The notes beneath the pieces were generated by a model. The model searched no databases. It saw only the letters and a program-made list of their open reading frames with translations, and was not told the origin of the DNA. A stretch of DNA of 64,000 nucleotides from the NCBI GenBank assembly GCA_038496675.1, contig CM076662.1:14700719-14764718 (forward strand), in the 5' to 3' direction. Source of the stretch: Rachycentron canadum. Lineage: Eukaryota; Chordata; Actinopteri; Carangiformes; Rachycentridae. Made by a program: the position numbers and the translations under genes. Shown here in pieces: positions 37,260-49,300 of the stretch (positions within the stretch are counted from its first letter, which is position 1; every line of letters starts with the position of its first letter).

Positions 37260-39423
37260 AGTGTGGCACAACACTGTTTCTGCACTTTCCCCTACACTCT
37301 ATGTTTACTCTGCTCTGATTGAGTATGGGTCACACACAGGTAACAGAGTGGGGTTGTTGTTTCTTAATATGTGTGAGAGAGCTTGGGATGTGTCTGTATC
37401 TGATTAATTACATTCTAGAGATTTGCCTTGTAGACACAGAAAGGGGAGAAGCAGGCATCTGTTTTGAGTAGGAGCGGATTTGGCCCTCAGGGCAAACTAA
37501 GCAGACGGTGCGGAAATAAACTGCCTGATTGGCTCGCTGATCTGAACAAATCTGCCTGGATACTCACACAATACAGTTGAACTACACGTCACACAGGCTC
37601 AATAACTGACAAAACTGGCACCGTTGCCACTTTAACCCTTAAAGCTGGTCTAACACCCAAGGGCAGCTGTACTGTTGTTGGTCTATTTTTATCTCATTCA
37701 CAAGGCTTCAGTCAGTCCCAGCCTTTGTCCTTCACCAAACATTTCATTGTAACACTCAACTAGACACTCAAACATAAAAACACCATGGTAAATAAGTCTC
37801 CAGTGAACAGGTGAGGACACTTAGAACTCAAACATATCAGCAAGGTGAGTTACACTGCTGGTATGATAACAAGACTCAACATTTCATGATTGCCATTTCT
37901 TGCATCACATAATTTTTTTTCCTTCCCAACTAACCAGTCTGTGTATGAACATGCCCTGCCTCCATCATTATCATTTCCATTTCAAAATAGGGCGACAAAA
38001 GACAGGCCAGTCAATGACACATTTGTCTGTTCAGCACAATAACACTCCCTGTCTCTCTCTCTCACGCACACTCACACGCAAACAAACAACAACAACACTG
38101 CTAGGAGCACAGAGTTCATGTGCACATGGTAACCCCTTGCTATACAGTGTGGGATGAAATATTAACTGTTTAAAGAATATGTGCTTTCTTAACTTGCTAA
38201 CCTAAATGTTTTACTCCAGCAAGACAAAAATTTCATTTCATTTTATCATTTTCAATCAGAATGAACTGCTATGCAACAAAGCAGAGATAAGCCTCTGCTA
38301 GAGAGATAAGCGTTAAGTGCTGTCAGCTTACTTCTAGAGATAACATCTAGGTTTGTACATCTTCCCTCTGGCTTCCCTATAACTGGTAAGTCAGTTAGTT
38401 ACCTGCGTGGACGAGTTCTGGGTGACATCATTTCATTTCCTAGCACGTGGTAGCGCCTGGCCTCGTGGAGAAGCTGGTAGCATTCTGGAGCATTCTGGAT
38501 GAGCTGGTCTCCCTCCACTGTTTGGACAAAGTAGTTTGGGTGCAGAAGGGGCAGACGCACATGGTGCAGCAGGGCCTTCAGCATGGGCTTCCTGTGCTCC
38601 ATGCTGTGGTACACCCATCGCATCACTGCCTCAAACACCACCTCCTCTTTGCCAATGGACAGCTCATCACTTGCAATGTACTCCTCCAGCTCTTCCCTAC
38701 GCAGGTCAAGGAATTCCTCGTGCTGTGCAACCTCTGAGAAGTTGGCCAGGGCGTAACTGCGGCAGCGGCTGGCAAGCTGCTTCAGGGCATGGGCATCTGC
38801 AAATCGCTGGATGCCCAGGCAGTTGCATGGGTCCAGCTGGTCCTCCAGGAACTTTGCACAGGCATCACGCAGTGTGGTGATCTGGAAGAGGCTGGAGGTC
38901 TCAAAGAGAAACTGGACATTCTCAGTGGTGATCTTGGCCCGGCCGGTGTAAACATAGGTGAGGAAGGAGTCCATCGCCTCTGCCAGGATGCCATTGATCT
39001 CCACCAGCATCTCACGGCTCTCGCGGTGATCGTTGCAGAACATGGCTCTAAAATAGGAAGAGCATGCAGAGAGCACAGCACGGTGGCAGGGGAACTCACG
39101 GCCCTGCACACTTATGACCACATCAGTGAACAGGCGGCAGTCACGAAACTCATTGAACACCTGCAGGATTCCCTCTGAGTGGGATGAGCCAGAGCAGAAG
39201 TCCAAGACATCCTGGCTGGATAAAGTTTTTGAGTCAACCTCAAACACCTTAGGAAACAACAACATGCATAAAGATTTTAATAAGTTGAAAGAAAGGCTGC
39301 CAGATAAAAATAAAAAAACATAGATACTGTCTGCCTGTCTGACATCACCTTGCGTTTAACAGCTGGTGAGTCTCTGATCCCAGAGTCCTCCCTGTTCATC
39401 CTTCTCCCCAGAATCAACACCAT
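27808..39423 (-). CDS. klhl24: KLHL24, BTB-BACK-Kelch adaptor of CUL3 ligase (3' end missing)
   Basis: Five coding exons join in phase: 39349-39423, 38403-39247, 36604-36788, 33085-33203 and 27808-27996. Together they give 471 codons. The human protein has 600 residues, so about 129 are missing. The start MVLILGRRMNRED matches the human N-terminus. The BTB domain (FTDVVISVQGREFPCHRAVL) and BACK domain lie in the large exon. The later exons carry Kelch blades (VVVGGCERVGGFN, GGRINSRDVW, VGGYDGQSRLSSVECYD, VIGGGPDDETCSDK). The final Kelch repeats, starting after SDK, are not found between 27215 and 27807. KLHL24 is a substrate adaptor for CUL3 and controls keratin/intermediate filament turnover. 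It also binds kainate receptors. Exon 2 starts at 39467, and a non-coding exon appears to end at 40850. At position 29, where human has the alternative start Met, this protein has Val. Confidence 0.93.
28928..28978. repeat. (GA)n microsatellite
   Basis: A GA tract of about 50 bases in a klhl24 intron. The overlapping Ser/Leu-rich minus-strand and Arg/Glu-rich plus-strand open frames are products of this repeat. Confidence 0.95.
35379..35402. repeat. (GT)n microsatellite
   Basis: A short pure GT tract in a klhl24 intron. Confidence 0.9.
37159..37257. repeat. Compound (AT)/(GATA)/(GA)n microsatellite
   Basis: TATATA and GATAGATA units are followed by a GA tract of nearly 50 bases, within a klhl24 intron. 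Confidence 0.95.
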
Positions 39424-40320
39424 GGCTGCCACCTTCAATGTAGACTTTCTCCTAACTTTAAGATGACCTGAAGAGAGCAGGTAGTATAATATTATTGCAA
39501 AGAACATGTTTCCCTAAAATATTGCTAAATACTACTACCATGGCATCCTTTAGATGTGGTAGGAGGGGATAGCCTGAAAAGAATTACACATTCATAAACA
39601 GAAACATAATCAAATCACAGTAGTACAAATTGAGAACATTCATTGCACAAAAACAAAGCTGTCACAGAGCGAAGCCACGAAACATATGTACACACTGGGG
39701 AAAACATGTGAGTGCCACAGGCAATTTTCTAAAGCCCAGGGGGGATTGCTAAAATGTCTTGGAAAAGGAGTTCCAACCAATGAAACCTGAGCTGCACACG
39801 CTTCCTCTAACTCTTCACTGCTGCGAAACAGTTGTGCCCTGCGGAACAATGGACTGCACGAGACGGAAGATTGCAGAGATACAGCGGGAGAGAGGTTGAG
39901 CAACCGTTGGAAGGCCGTCATACATGTGTGTCAGGTTTGTTTTGAAAGCGAGGTGGGGCAGGGATGCTCTCAGACACTGCAAAATTATCGTTTGAATAAC
40001 AAGTGCCATGTCAGGCCTACTGATAACTGAGTCATATTCTCCATTTCAAGTTAAATCTGTAATCTTAACCCATTGGCCTCTTTCAGAAGAAGTCTTTATG
40101 GCGACCAATCAAGATGCTTTATGATTTAGGCAGGACATCCCGTTCTCAAGTTCTTGAAGACATTTGATCAAAACATGGAAATCTCTTATCTATGACCATT
40201 TACTGCCTCAGTTAAAGTTGGCAGCAGGTCTGGCCTTTGCTCTTGTGAGGTCATTCATCTCAGGTTATTTATATCTTTGGGTTTTGGCTAAGCTTCTCAC
40301 GTGCGTTATTTGCCAGGAGC

Positions 40321-40362
40321 AGCAGCAGCAACAGGAGGAGGAGGAGGAGGAGGAGGAGGAGT
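40321..40362. repeat. (GCA)n(GGA)n trinucleotide repeat
   Basis: AGCAGCAGCAAC is followed by a GGA run of about nine units. It lies in the 5' intron of klhl24. The short open frame through it (ending EEEEEYLL) is not supported by anything else. Confidence 0.9.
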
Positions 40363-40849
40363 ACCTCCTTTAAGTCATGTTTAATAGAGGACAGGTTCAA
40401 CCTGAGGTGCTGACGCAACAGATATTTCCTTTGTGACTAAATTCGCTAAACAGGAATAAAGCAAGCAACACCAAGGCAATGAAGACGTAATTTATTGTGC
40501 TGTGTTTGAACTCCCCAGTTGTTTGCTGTTATCCAGGTGAAATATAGTCAAATTGAAAATGAGGCTTATGACAACATAACATTGTTACTTCGTATTACCT
40601 CCGCTATTTTAAAAACACCCTGGTGTTGAAGTATGACATTGTATCACATTATCTAAGGAAGTTCAAGGGACTAAACAGGCAGAAAACCCTATGAACTTCG
40701 GATGATTAGACAAAGGAGACTTTCCCCATGCCGACCGTTAGCCCCTGGCAACTTGCTAAAAAAACCCCGAGTAACTGAGTCGTTGTTTTAAATAAATTAG
40801 TAACTCACAGACGCCAACGACACCCTTTGTTGTTGATAAAAGTTGTTAC

Positions 40850-41100
40850 CTTATGCCGAAGTTTCGAGATGAAGCGTCCTCTTCAGTTACAAGTGGAGGG
40901 AAAACAAAAAAAAAAAAAAGTGGAGAATGGAGAAAAATATCTGTCTCCTGAAAAAGATTAGAAGTGTATTTTACAATAATGGCCCTCGAATTATGAGAAA
41001 GAAACTAGGCTGCTGCACAGCCGGGACATTTTGACTTTAAGATGGTGACAAAAACAAAGACCTCTAACTGGCTAACTGTAAACACTGGACCCATATATAC
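40850..41100 (-). promoter_or_regulatory. Probable klhl24 non-coding exon 1 and promoter
   Basis: On the minus strand a donor (GCATAAG/GTAACA, last exon base 40850) could splice to the acceptor before 39467 (CTCTTCAG). That gives a 5' UTR of one non-coding exon plus 44 bases. The start of transcription is not visible. Confidence 0.4.
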
Positions 41101-43376
41101 TTGTCAGAGGAAAAAAAAAAAAAAAAACATCCAGTCCACTGCGCCCACTCAGCTGGTGCTAACGATGCATTGTGGGTAATGAAGTTCATGAAACGATTGT
41201 GTTTGTACTTTTTGCTCCGTGGCAGACAACACTTCCCAAGCGCCCCCGGTTCTCCACGTGGCTGTCCTTTGTTTGCAAACAAACTCGACTTTTCAGCGAA
41301 AGAAAAGTTCACAACAACAAGTGACAGCAGTTGAACAACGCGCCCAAAAACGACCCCAGGTTCACAGCAAGTGTAGAAGAGCTGTCGCGACAGTGTTACA
41401 TTACTAACGTTACTAAATAAACAACGTTTACCCAACGTTATAATGTAACCTAAACTACGTCTTCTTACATAGTTACATAGACATAACATGGAAAATAAAA
41501 ACAAAGTGCATAGTGTATGTGTAAGCTGAACCTATAAGTTTAATGTGATCCTATGGACAAGTAAAAACAGCATGGAAGGAAGTGTCCCATTCTTTTTTTC
41601 AGGTGAGGAGGAAGGAGGAGCTTAGTTCAGACAAAGCATGTCACAACTTCCTTACACTGTTGCAAAATGTTTCTCAGAGCTCCCAACTGAGTTCCCTGAA
41701 GAGATCCGCGATGCTCATCAATGACCCATTGTACGCTGTTTTGAACCATGTGTTACTAGTACAGAGGAGAGTTGAAGTCTTCACACTCTTCCTCACTGTC
41801 ACTGAAAGTTGCACAATGTTCACACAGCAAACATCCACATACACTGTTGTGACCAACAAGAGGACAGATAATCAGAGACACACACACGGGTGGTGCTGTT
41901 TTTGGATTGTTCTCTAGATGCAGAGCAGGGCCAACGTTAATGGGTCTCTGGAGTCACACAGGTATCGTGGTGATTTTTGTCACCCCTCTGGTTATGCACA
42001 CACACTTGAACGTTCACACACTGGACAACAAGAAATGGGCAAAAGTGGGGAACGTCTGACAATAACATAAAAGGCATTGTGTGTTGATGGCCTCTAGGCA
42101 TCTGCACCAGAAGAAAATCATGTAATCAGAGAGGAACATGATTAGCAAGGTAATCTCACAGCCAAGAGCAACCATTTTCATGGAAAGCAGTTAGACCAGT
42201 CAGCACAATACACAAATAAATCACTATTGTTTACACTACTATTATCATTATAGTGTAATGGAAATTGGTAGAAAAATGGCTAATGGTTTTTGTACATATC
42301 TTCTCCACCTGCAGAAAGCAGCAGAGGGATAGGGCATGTGTGGAGGGACTAAGGCAACACTGCACGGAAGGAGCTGACGCAGCCCAGTGGATAGACTAAT
42401 GTGTCCCCCTGCTGTTGAGCTGTTGTATCAGTTACAGACTATGCGTGGCGCAGGGAAATGACTCATCATGACCAACCACCACACCTTGTTAAATGAGGAC
42501 AGATGCTCTTTCCTTGGGTGCCTTAAACTTCAAAGTCAACCACTGTTAATGATGGACATCAAGTTTTAAATAAACAAAGCTTTGAAGGCAAATGGAGTTA
42601 AGTGCTTTGTTCTTACAGTCATAAAACTGAGGCTGAGCGTCATAGCTTTTACATTACATAATGACAATGGAATAAGAAAAGTGGTTAATATCTGTCTTAT
42701 GTATTAAAAAACTATTCTAGGTTTATTAATAATGAGACATAAACTTAGACAGCAATGGATTAATTCAATTTGGACTAGCACAGCAACAAAAGGGGTGTCA
42801 ATCCTAGCCAAAAAATTAAATTAAATAAAAAAAATTCATGATTTAAAAGAATGAAACGCTTTAAACAGTTGGCATGGGTGTTGAATTACTAATTCACATT
42901 ATACTGGAGCCATTGCGCATAAACAACTTATGATACAAAACATATAGACAAGGCAGCACCCAGGGCTACAGCATGAAAAACTGAGGACATGTCTTCAGTA
43001 CTGTTTCTGAGTAGGCTGTACGCCAAAAGTATAGAATAAAATAAAGGGTCAGATTGTGTTAGATTAAAGTTTTAAAAGGCCATTTGGACAAATACATTTA
43101 CAAACAATATATTTTAAACTGACAAAGAAAATATGAAAGTTTTATATATTATAAATGACTATTTAGCAGTTGGTCAAAAATATTCTTGGTGAGTGGCAGC
43201 CTTGCACCGAGGACTTGGGAATCATGATCATTATTCTTTCTAAAATCCTGGGTACTGCCCTTGAAATTCCATCTTTGTTTGGCAAAGGGCCATTTTGAAG
43301 ACATGTAAAGTACATATAACACATACCATTGGAGACATGTAGTAAGTGTTGCTAACATACAGTTCTGATGAGTAAT
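41101..43376. other. Intergenic region between klhl24 and the GPR148-like gene
   Basis: The first few hundred bases are somewhat CpG-richer and may belong to the klhl24 promoter. The rest is AT-rich, and I see no exon, RNA gene or repeat array. The longest open frames (such as 41582-41917) have no coding character that I recognise. Confidence 0.5.
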
Positions 43377-44333
43377 TTATGATACTGTGGTCTGGCTTAG
43401 TCTCCTGTGCCTGTGCAGCAGCTGCATCAGAGTGTCAGAGAGCTCCCTGTACCTCAGCCCATAGAGGTAAGGAGCAAACGCTCTGGGCAGCAACATAAAA
43501 ACACACATATTGACTGTGCTGATCCACACACGAACATCTTGACTTATGTCTTTCCTCTGGAACAGGAAGAGCTCCAGGGTGAAAACAAAGCCTGGGGCAA
43601 AGTAAAGCAGAAGCAGAATCCCATGGGCCAGCAGTGTGACCCTGGCCCTGGAGAAGCGGTTCTGCCAGATGCCCTGGGTTCTTGTCACCATGTAGAGCCG
43701 TATATAACAGTAAAAAATTAGTATAGCGCAGATGAGTGCAGCAACAAAGAAGTAGATGTGGATCCCCACCATGTTCTGGACCTGAATGAAGCCGAGGGAG
43801 ATGAGGACCAGACAGAGAGGCACCTTTTCATTGGGATTCCTCCTCTCCACCTCCATTATGATTACCAGGGTGAAAGGGTACATGGCTGCCAGCACCCACA
43901 CCCCCAACAGTATGCGACGGGTGCGAGCAGGTGGAAGAATCTCATGGTAGTGGAGAGGCCAGCGGACAGCAGCGTAGGTGTCGACCACCATGAGGGTGAC
44001 GGAGAGGATGGCACAGCAGTAAGCAGTGACAGTGACAGCTGTGACCAGCTCACAGATGAGCCAGGGTATATGAGCTCTCACAGCATTACAGATCACTGTG
44101 GCCAGGTTCAGGATGAGGAAGAGCATGTCTGCTGTCAGGGTGTTGGCCACCAGCAGGTAACGTGTCTCCTGACGCAAGGATCGGGACAGAAGGATGCATA
44201 TCAGGAGAAGAGGGTTGGCTAGTAATGTGGCCAGAGTGACAACTGTAGTGGGGATGAAAAAAAATTCAAGGTGCCACCTCCGCAGGCTCTCAGTCCACTC
44301 CTGAGTGAGGTTTGAAATCAATGGGGACGTCAT
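43377..44333 (-). CDS. gpr148: GPR148-like orphan class A GPCR, intronless
   Basis: A single exon of 318 aa. Seven hydrophobic segments are visible, with a short N-terminus carrying an N-glycosylation motif (N8-L-T). Family features include SLRQETRYLLVANTL after TM1, SRARVTLLAHGILLLLYF in TM6 and a TM7 end reading LLPRAFAPYLYGLRYREL, which matches the MLPRA-YLYLLRYRQL pattern of human GPR148. The receptor deviates from typical class A motifs: D-T-Y (118-120) replaces DRY, and TM7 has no NPxxY. GPR148 is an orphan with no established ligand. The ATG chosen gives a normal-length N-terminus. Paralogue assignment rests on motif recall, and an odorant-type relative is a less likely alternative. 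Confidence 0.85.
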   Translation of the reverse strand: MTSPLISNLTQEWTESLRRWHLEFFFIPTTVVTLATLLANPLLLICILLSRSLRQETRYLLVANTLTADMLFLILNLATVICNAVRAHIPWLICELVTAVTVTAYCCAILSVTLMVVDTYAAVRWPLHYHEILPPARTRRILLGVWVLAAMYPFTLVIIMEVERRNPNEKVPLCLVLISLGFIQVQNMVGIHIYFFVAALICAILIFYCYIRLYMVTRTQGIWQNRFSRARVTLLAHGILLLLYFAPGFVFTLELFLFQRKDISQDVRVWISTVNMCVFMLLPRAFAPYLYGLRYRELSDTLMQLLHRHRRLSQTTVS

Positions 44334-45909
44334 TTTGTGTTTGAGTTATGGAAGAGACGCAAATAGACTGGCAGAGGTGTGTTTTATGATGTATTATCTA
44401 CTTCCTGCTACAGTTCTCTGTGGAGGAAAACACCACAAATTAATATCAATAAACAGACTGGGGAAGCTAACATGCTTTCTATTGTGATCTTTGTCACAAC
44501 TTTGGTACTTTTAGTTAAATTAGTTATGCATAGGAATACACCACAGAGCTCTTCTATCCATAGTACATACAAAATTAGCTTTATTATCTTTGACCACATA
44601 TGGGTATCAACACAGAGTAAGAACAGCAGCAGTAACTACACTGTGAATTATGCTCTTTAAACAATCCCCATGTGCTCTCATATCCATCATCTTGATGTAT
44701 CTCCAGCTGGGCAAACCTGTAACAAACATTTTTCATGCACAGCTTATTTCATATTAACTATAAATTAATTCATATGAGTTTTGTATTTCTCCTCTTACAG
44801 CAATTTAAAACCCAGGCTAAATTAATTTACGCTAGATCATTATTCAAATGATCAGCCAGACCCTTTGCTGAATTCAAATATGTACAGCATATAGTAATGG
44901 ACTCTGCACCTTCAGTTGCAAATGTTATCTGCAAACAAAAACAAATGCAAATTATGCTCAAGATGTTTATTGTTGCATTAATGTAAGAAACCTCACAAAT
45001 GTGTATTATACATGTATTTAAAAATTGTGTGCTTTACAGCTGACTTAAGTTGCAGTGTTGATGAAAATATCTACTGTTGTGAAGTTATTGGCACTTTCAG
45101 GTAATGCATCAGTATTTAATGGACAACAAGTTTTTAGAGGAATTATACAAATGCTTTTGCTTTTTACTCACAAACTTGAGGCAAAGACAGAAAACCTCTT
45201 GATTCTGTATAAACTTTGTCCAGACACACCTATTGACAAATTATTGATTGGGCAAAGGGGAGTTTTCTTACCTCGTGTCCAGAAAAGAAAAGGCTCTCTG
45301 TTGCACATCCATTAGGCTTCGCACTCCTATAAATCGATGGATGTTTTGTACAACTTGTCTCACCTGCTGGCCTTATCTGATGAGTCTTTGTTGACTCAAA
45401 CAGATAGGCCAATACTTAGATGGGGAACGCAGCAGCCACTTGGCTGCAACATAGTAACAGGGTGGAGCTTTTCATCCTCTTAGCTGGTCCTCATGCTGTT
45501 GCTTTTTTTTAGGGTTTTCTGCCAAAGTTGTTTTAATCAGATTTTGTTGAACTAATTTGAACATCATTGAGCTCTGACTGAGGTCAACTGATTAGCCTCA
45601 CATTTTCCTCTTAATTTTGCTGCACCAAGCTTGCAGCAGTTAAGCCTTTGAAATTGCTTTAACTTATGGGGTCACTTAAGGAAAAGTCTGGGAGTGAATG
45701 TTTAGGAGAAATTATTCATACCTCATTCATCCTCATCTATCAGCCTAACCTCACACTGACTTCACTGAATCTCACATTACATGTGGGCACAAACATCAGA
45801 GTCAACTCTAAGTCCAGTCTGTTGCTACCATGGGTACATTCTAAAAGGAAAACACCAGGTATTGTTTATGTATGTTTTTACTTCATGATAACTCTTTTTT
45901 GCTGATCTC
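44334..45909. other. Intergenic region between the GPR148-like gene and mterf4
   Basis: AT-rich sequence with no convincing exon. It contains the upstream flank of the GPCR gene and the 3' UTR of mterf4. Confidence 0.5.
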
Positions 45910-48122
45910 TCAGTCCCTCCTCCATTTCTTTCTTCTCTTCCCATATCCATCTTTGCCTGTAGCCTCCTCTTCTTCTTCATCATCATCATCCTCCTCCTCC
46001 TCCTCTTCCTGATCATCATCAATATCAGATTCAATGCTGCCATATTCCTCCTGTCTGTACCATTCTCTTGCCATAAGTCTCTGAAAGACTTCATACTCCT
46101 CTGCTGATGCCTTTGCAATCTGTGTGACGAAGGTGTCCTGGTCAACATTAAGGATGCTGTCCAGTTTAGGGTTGACAATGACCGTCTGTCCTTTCTTGTC
46201 TGGGGTTTGGTACATACCCCTACGCTCCAGAAAACAGTGTCGACACCGAATCTCGTCGAGAGTGAAACGGAACAACCTGGACTTCACCATCTCTGCCTGT
46301 TTGACACCCATTTGGAAGTAGACATACTGTGGAGGGATTGATGGATAATATAAATTATTATGGCTGACATTTTAGAGCCACAAAAAAATTAAGATTTTAA
46401 CAAATGTTTAAATGTATTACCAGTTTGAAAGCAAACACAGAAAAATGAGTCGCAGATAATACACATTATCTGGATATAACAGATCAGATTAGCAGTGGCT
46501 AAATGGTACTTTCAATTCTGGAAACAGAATTAAGTAGAAAAACTCGTAGAGACAATCACATTGTGGAATGCAAAAGTATTGCAGAATGGATAAAAATTTG
46601 CACTATAAAGAATTCTTGAATCTAGGACACAGCTAATGTGAGCACAAAAGCCTGCTGCAAGGGTGTTGCCTTTGACAACTACTGTGGTGGTTGTAAAAGA
46701 TGACATGGTGTCAGTTTGAGGAAGTCAATAAAAATGCATTGTCATTAACACAACAAACGCACTTTATCATGGGAACTGTGCCCTGCCTCTAGCGTCTCAA
46801 TTCAATTTTGTTGAACTTTATTTCAGTACAGCAAAAAATAATTTTCTTCATCATAAATTAACTGTTTTTTAATCAATTTAAGCATCTGTCAATATTATGT
46901 TGAAAAGTACCAAAAAAAAAAAAAAAAAAAGGAAAGCATATTCGTCATTCATTTCTTTCAGTAATGCCTAAAACTATTATTTAGCAGATGAATGAATGAA
47001 TCAACATTTTGCTTCAGCACTGTTTCACTCTGTTCATGGTTGGTTTATTTGCTGACCTGAAATTTGTACTCCACTTGGCTTGGATTCTCCATTACTATGG
47101 CTGGACTGTCACTTAGGATGTCTGTGACCTGCTGGACAGTAAACAAGCACTTGGCTCTGAGAAATGCCACCACCTGCTTTACTGTCTTCTGGGGCACAGT
47201 TAGGATCTGTGGATAATGGGACACCATTTTCTGAAGACTGCCTACGGGGAGATTAAAAATAATGCCTTATTATTAAAACATCCGGTACATGTGAAGTATT
47301 CTGTGCTGCCTCAATCCAAGGAGACAGTTCTCAACAATATCATGATGAACTGCTCTGCACAAAGATGACCATCTCACCTTCGACTAAACCCAGTTTCCGC
47401 AGGTTTTCTATACGCAGCTGAAGCTGTGCTTCACTCACAGTGCACAGTTGAGGACATTTCTGCATTAATTTCAACACACTGGCCGGATTGAGCCCCAGGA
47501 CAGAGAGAGCTGTGAGAGCTGACAGAGCACGTTTGGCTCCACCTCTGACTTTGGACACAGACTCGTACATCTGCTCTGCCTGGGAGTCTGTGAATCCCAT
47601 GTCGACTAGAGACTGCAGGGACAGCTCTGTGGCTGGCTTCTCGGACACACGATTAGGTATATGGTTGCGCTGCAGAGTATACTGTCTGGTGGAGGAGCAG
47701 AAGGACTCGCACCGGACGCGTTGAGGCTGGAGGAGGCATCTCCCGACCTGAAGTGGGCTGCGCACAGAGGGCGCCACAACTCTCAGAGTCCACCGGAGAA
47801 CCTGTCGGAAAGAAAACACGGCTATAAAATAATAATTTAACACCGCTGAACACTCAATGCAACAAAAGTCAACGTCTGGGGTGCAGAACAATCACAGGGG
47901 AGAATTTAATTGGAGAGTTGCGACCTTAACTGCGCGTCCATTAGCTAAAGCTAAAGCTAAAACTCTAAGGTTATAGCGGGAGTTAACGAGCTCTGTGAGG
48001 TCGCTTCAACATTTCTTAAATATGTGACTCACTAAGGTCAACTAACACCCTCATTACCTAAATGGACAAATAGAAATATTATAGTTTTGTTTCACCTGAC
48101 GTGAAGCTACCGTGGTTCCCAT
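45910..48122 (-). CDS. mterf4: MTERF4, mitochondrial transcription termination factor family
   Basis: Four in-phase exons: 48096-48122, 47378-47801, 47057-47241 and 45910-46326 (350 aa). MTERF4 is a mitochondrial matrix protein that recruits the rRNA methyltransferase NSUN4 to the large ribosomal subunit. The N-terminus is rich in Arg and Ser with no acidic patch at the start, which suits a mitochondrial presequence. The middle shows mTERF-type repeats (SLVDMGFTDSQAEQMY; LRKLGLVEG; SHYPQILTVP; VTDILSDSPAIV). The C-terminal block (RCRHCFLERRGMYQTPDKKG) and the following NPKLDSIL match human MTERF4. The last exon ends in an acidic run of Asp and Glu, also a family trait, followed here by a basic tail (YGKRRKKWRRD). 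It lies downstream of pask on the same strand, as in human. The ATG is nine codons before the first intron. Confidence 0.93.
45955..46020. repeat. Trinucleotide-rich coding repeat (acidic tail of MTERF4)
   Basis: A run of TCC, TCT and TCA triplets on the plus strand encodes the Glu/Asp tract of MTERF4 on the minus strand. Its length is likely to vary between individuals and species. Confidence 0.8.
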
Positions 48123-49300
48123 GCTTGTCCGTCGCACATGTAGTTCCGTCCTCCCAACTATGATAGAGAACAAAGGTTCCGGTCCGACCAAAGGTTGTAA
48201 TATCCTTCTAGGTGTTTTCGCTTTACTTGAGTAATTAATTTTTACATCAATTTTTACAAAGCCACACTGGAGCCTAAAAGAAGGGACTACAGACTCCTGC
48301 GCACACTGCCATGGGCTTTTCTTTGGGATAAACCGTTCAAGTGATTTCAAAAGCAATATCTAAGTAAGTTAGACATTGTATTTTTGTACATGGAAATAAC
48401 TCCAATTCATTTGTTAAAATGACTCATCAGGACATGTGTTTTCTCTAATGTAAATAAAAGGTATTTGCTGGATAAGCTCACTTGCTTAATGTGCAAATGC
48501 TTTTACACTCAGCACCAATTTAGCCAGTGTGGCCAAATGGGCTTTATAAAGTTATTTGTGGCTACTGATTTGAAAAAGTAATGAAGTCTTTTATTGCATA
48601 AAATTGATAAAATTCAAATATATTCACAAGGCCCAATGTCAGCTGGGATTGGCTCCAGCGACCATGCAAGGATAATATAGATAATGGATGGATAGTTATT
48701 CATGTGAGAAATTAAAAATGGCAATAGTTCTGGTTAACATTCAATTCCTCAATTATTAATTGTAAGTGTTAAAAAGAGCAAATTTGTGGTAAAATATTTA
48801 TTGATGTATAAAAATAAATAAAATATTGTAAATATACTTACAATTTTTAATTAAAAACACGAGATTAAAATCATGCACTGAAAACAGGTGTTTCTTAAAC
48901 AAAAATGGATCAAGAAAATAATTTTGGTGGTAATGCTGGATCCCTGTGAACGATTACGCTGATTTTGATAATACAAATATTTTCTAAATCTAAATAAATA
49001 AAATAAATTTAAAAAAAGGAAAAAGCTGCTGGTATGTTTCATGATGATGCTTTTGCATTTTTGTGTTGTACTCTGATATCATAAATACTCTATTTCCATG
49101 AATAACCAAAAGCTTGGCAATGATGTTCATTACACTTCATCAAGGAAAAGGTGACTGTCTCCAAAAGTCTTAATTCTGGGCAGAGTAGTGTTGAATTTCT
49201 TGGCTTCCCTTTACTTATTTTGCACTTCATGTCCTCTTTGCACTGTTACAATTCAAATGTTGGATGGATGGTTGGACATCACTCCCTTTAAATTCAGTAT
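48123..49300. other. mterf4 upstream region and pask 3' flank
   Basis: The mterf4 promoter and the pask 3' UTR should both lie here. A degraded dispersed repeat occupies about 48630-48695. No extra exon is visible. Confidence 0.5.
48630..48695. repeat. Degraded dispersed repeat (GGATTGGCTCCAGC type)
   Basis: AGCTGGGATTGGCTCCAGC is followed by GCAAGGATAATATAGATAA and ends ATGGATGGATAG. I recognise this as the 3' end of a dispersed element that is very common in teleost genomes. The family name cannot be fixed by eye. Confidence 0.6.

Noticed and set aside
41582..41917. 111-codon plus-strand frame
   Set aside because: No start context, homologue or splice support is visible. The opposite-strand frames are equally open.
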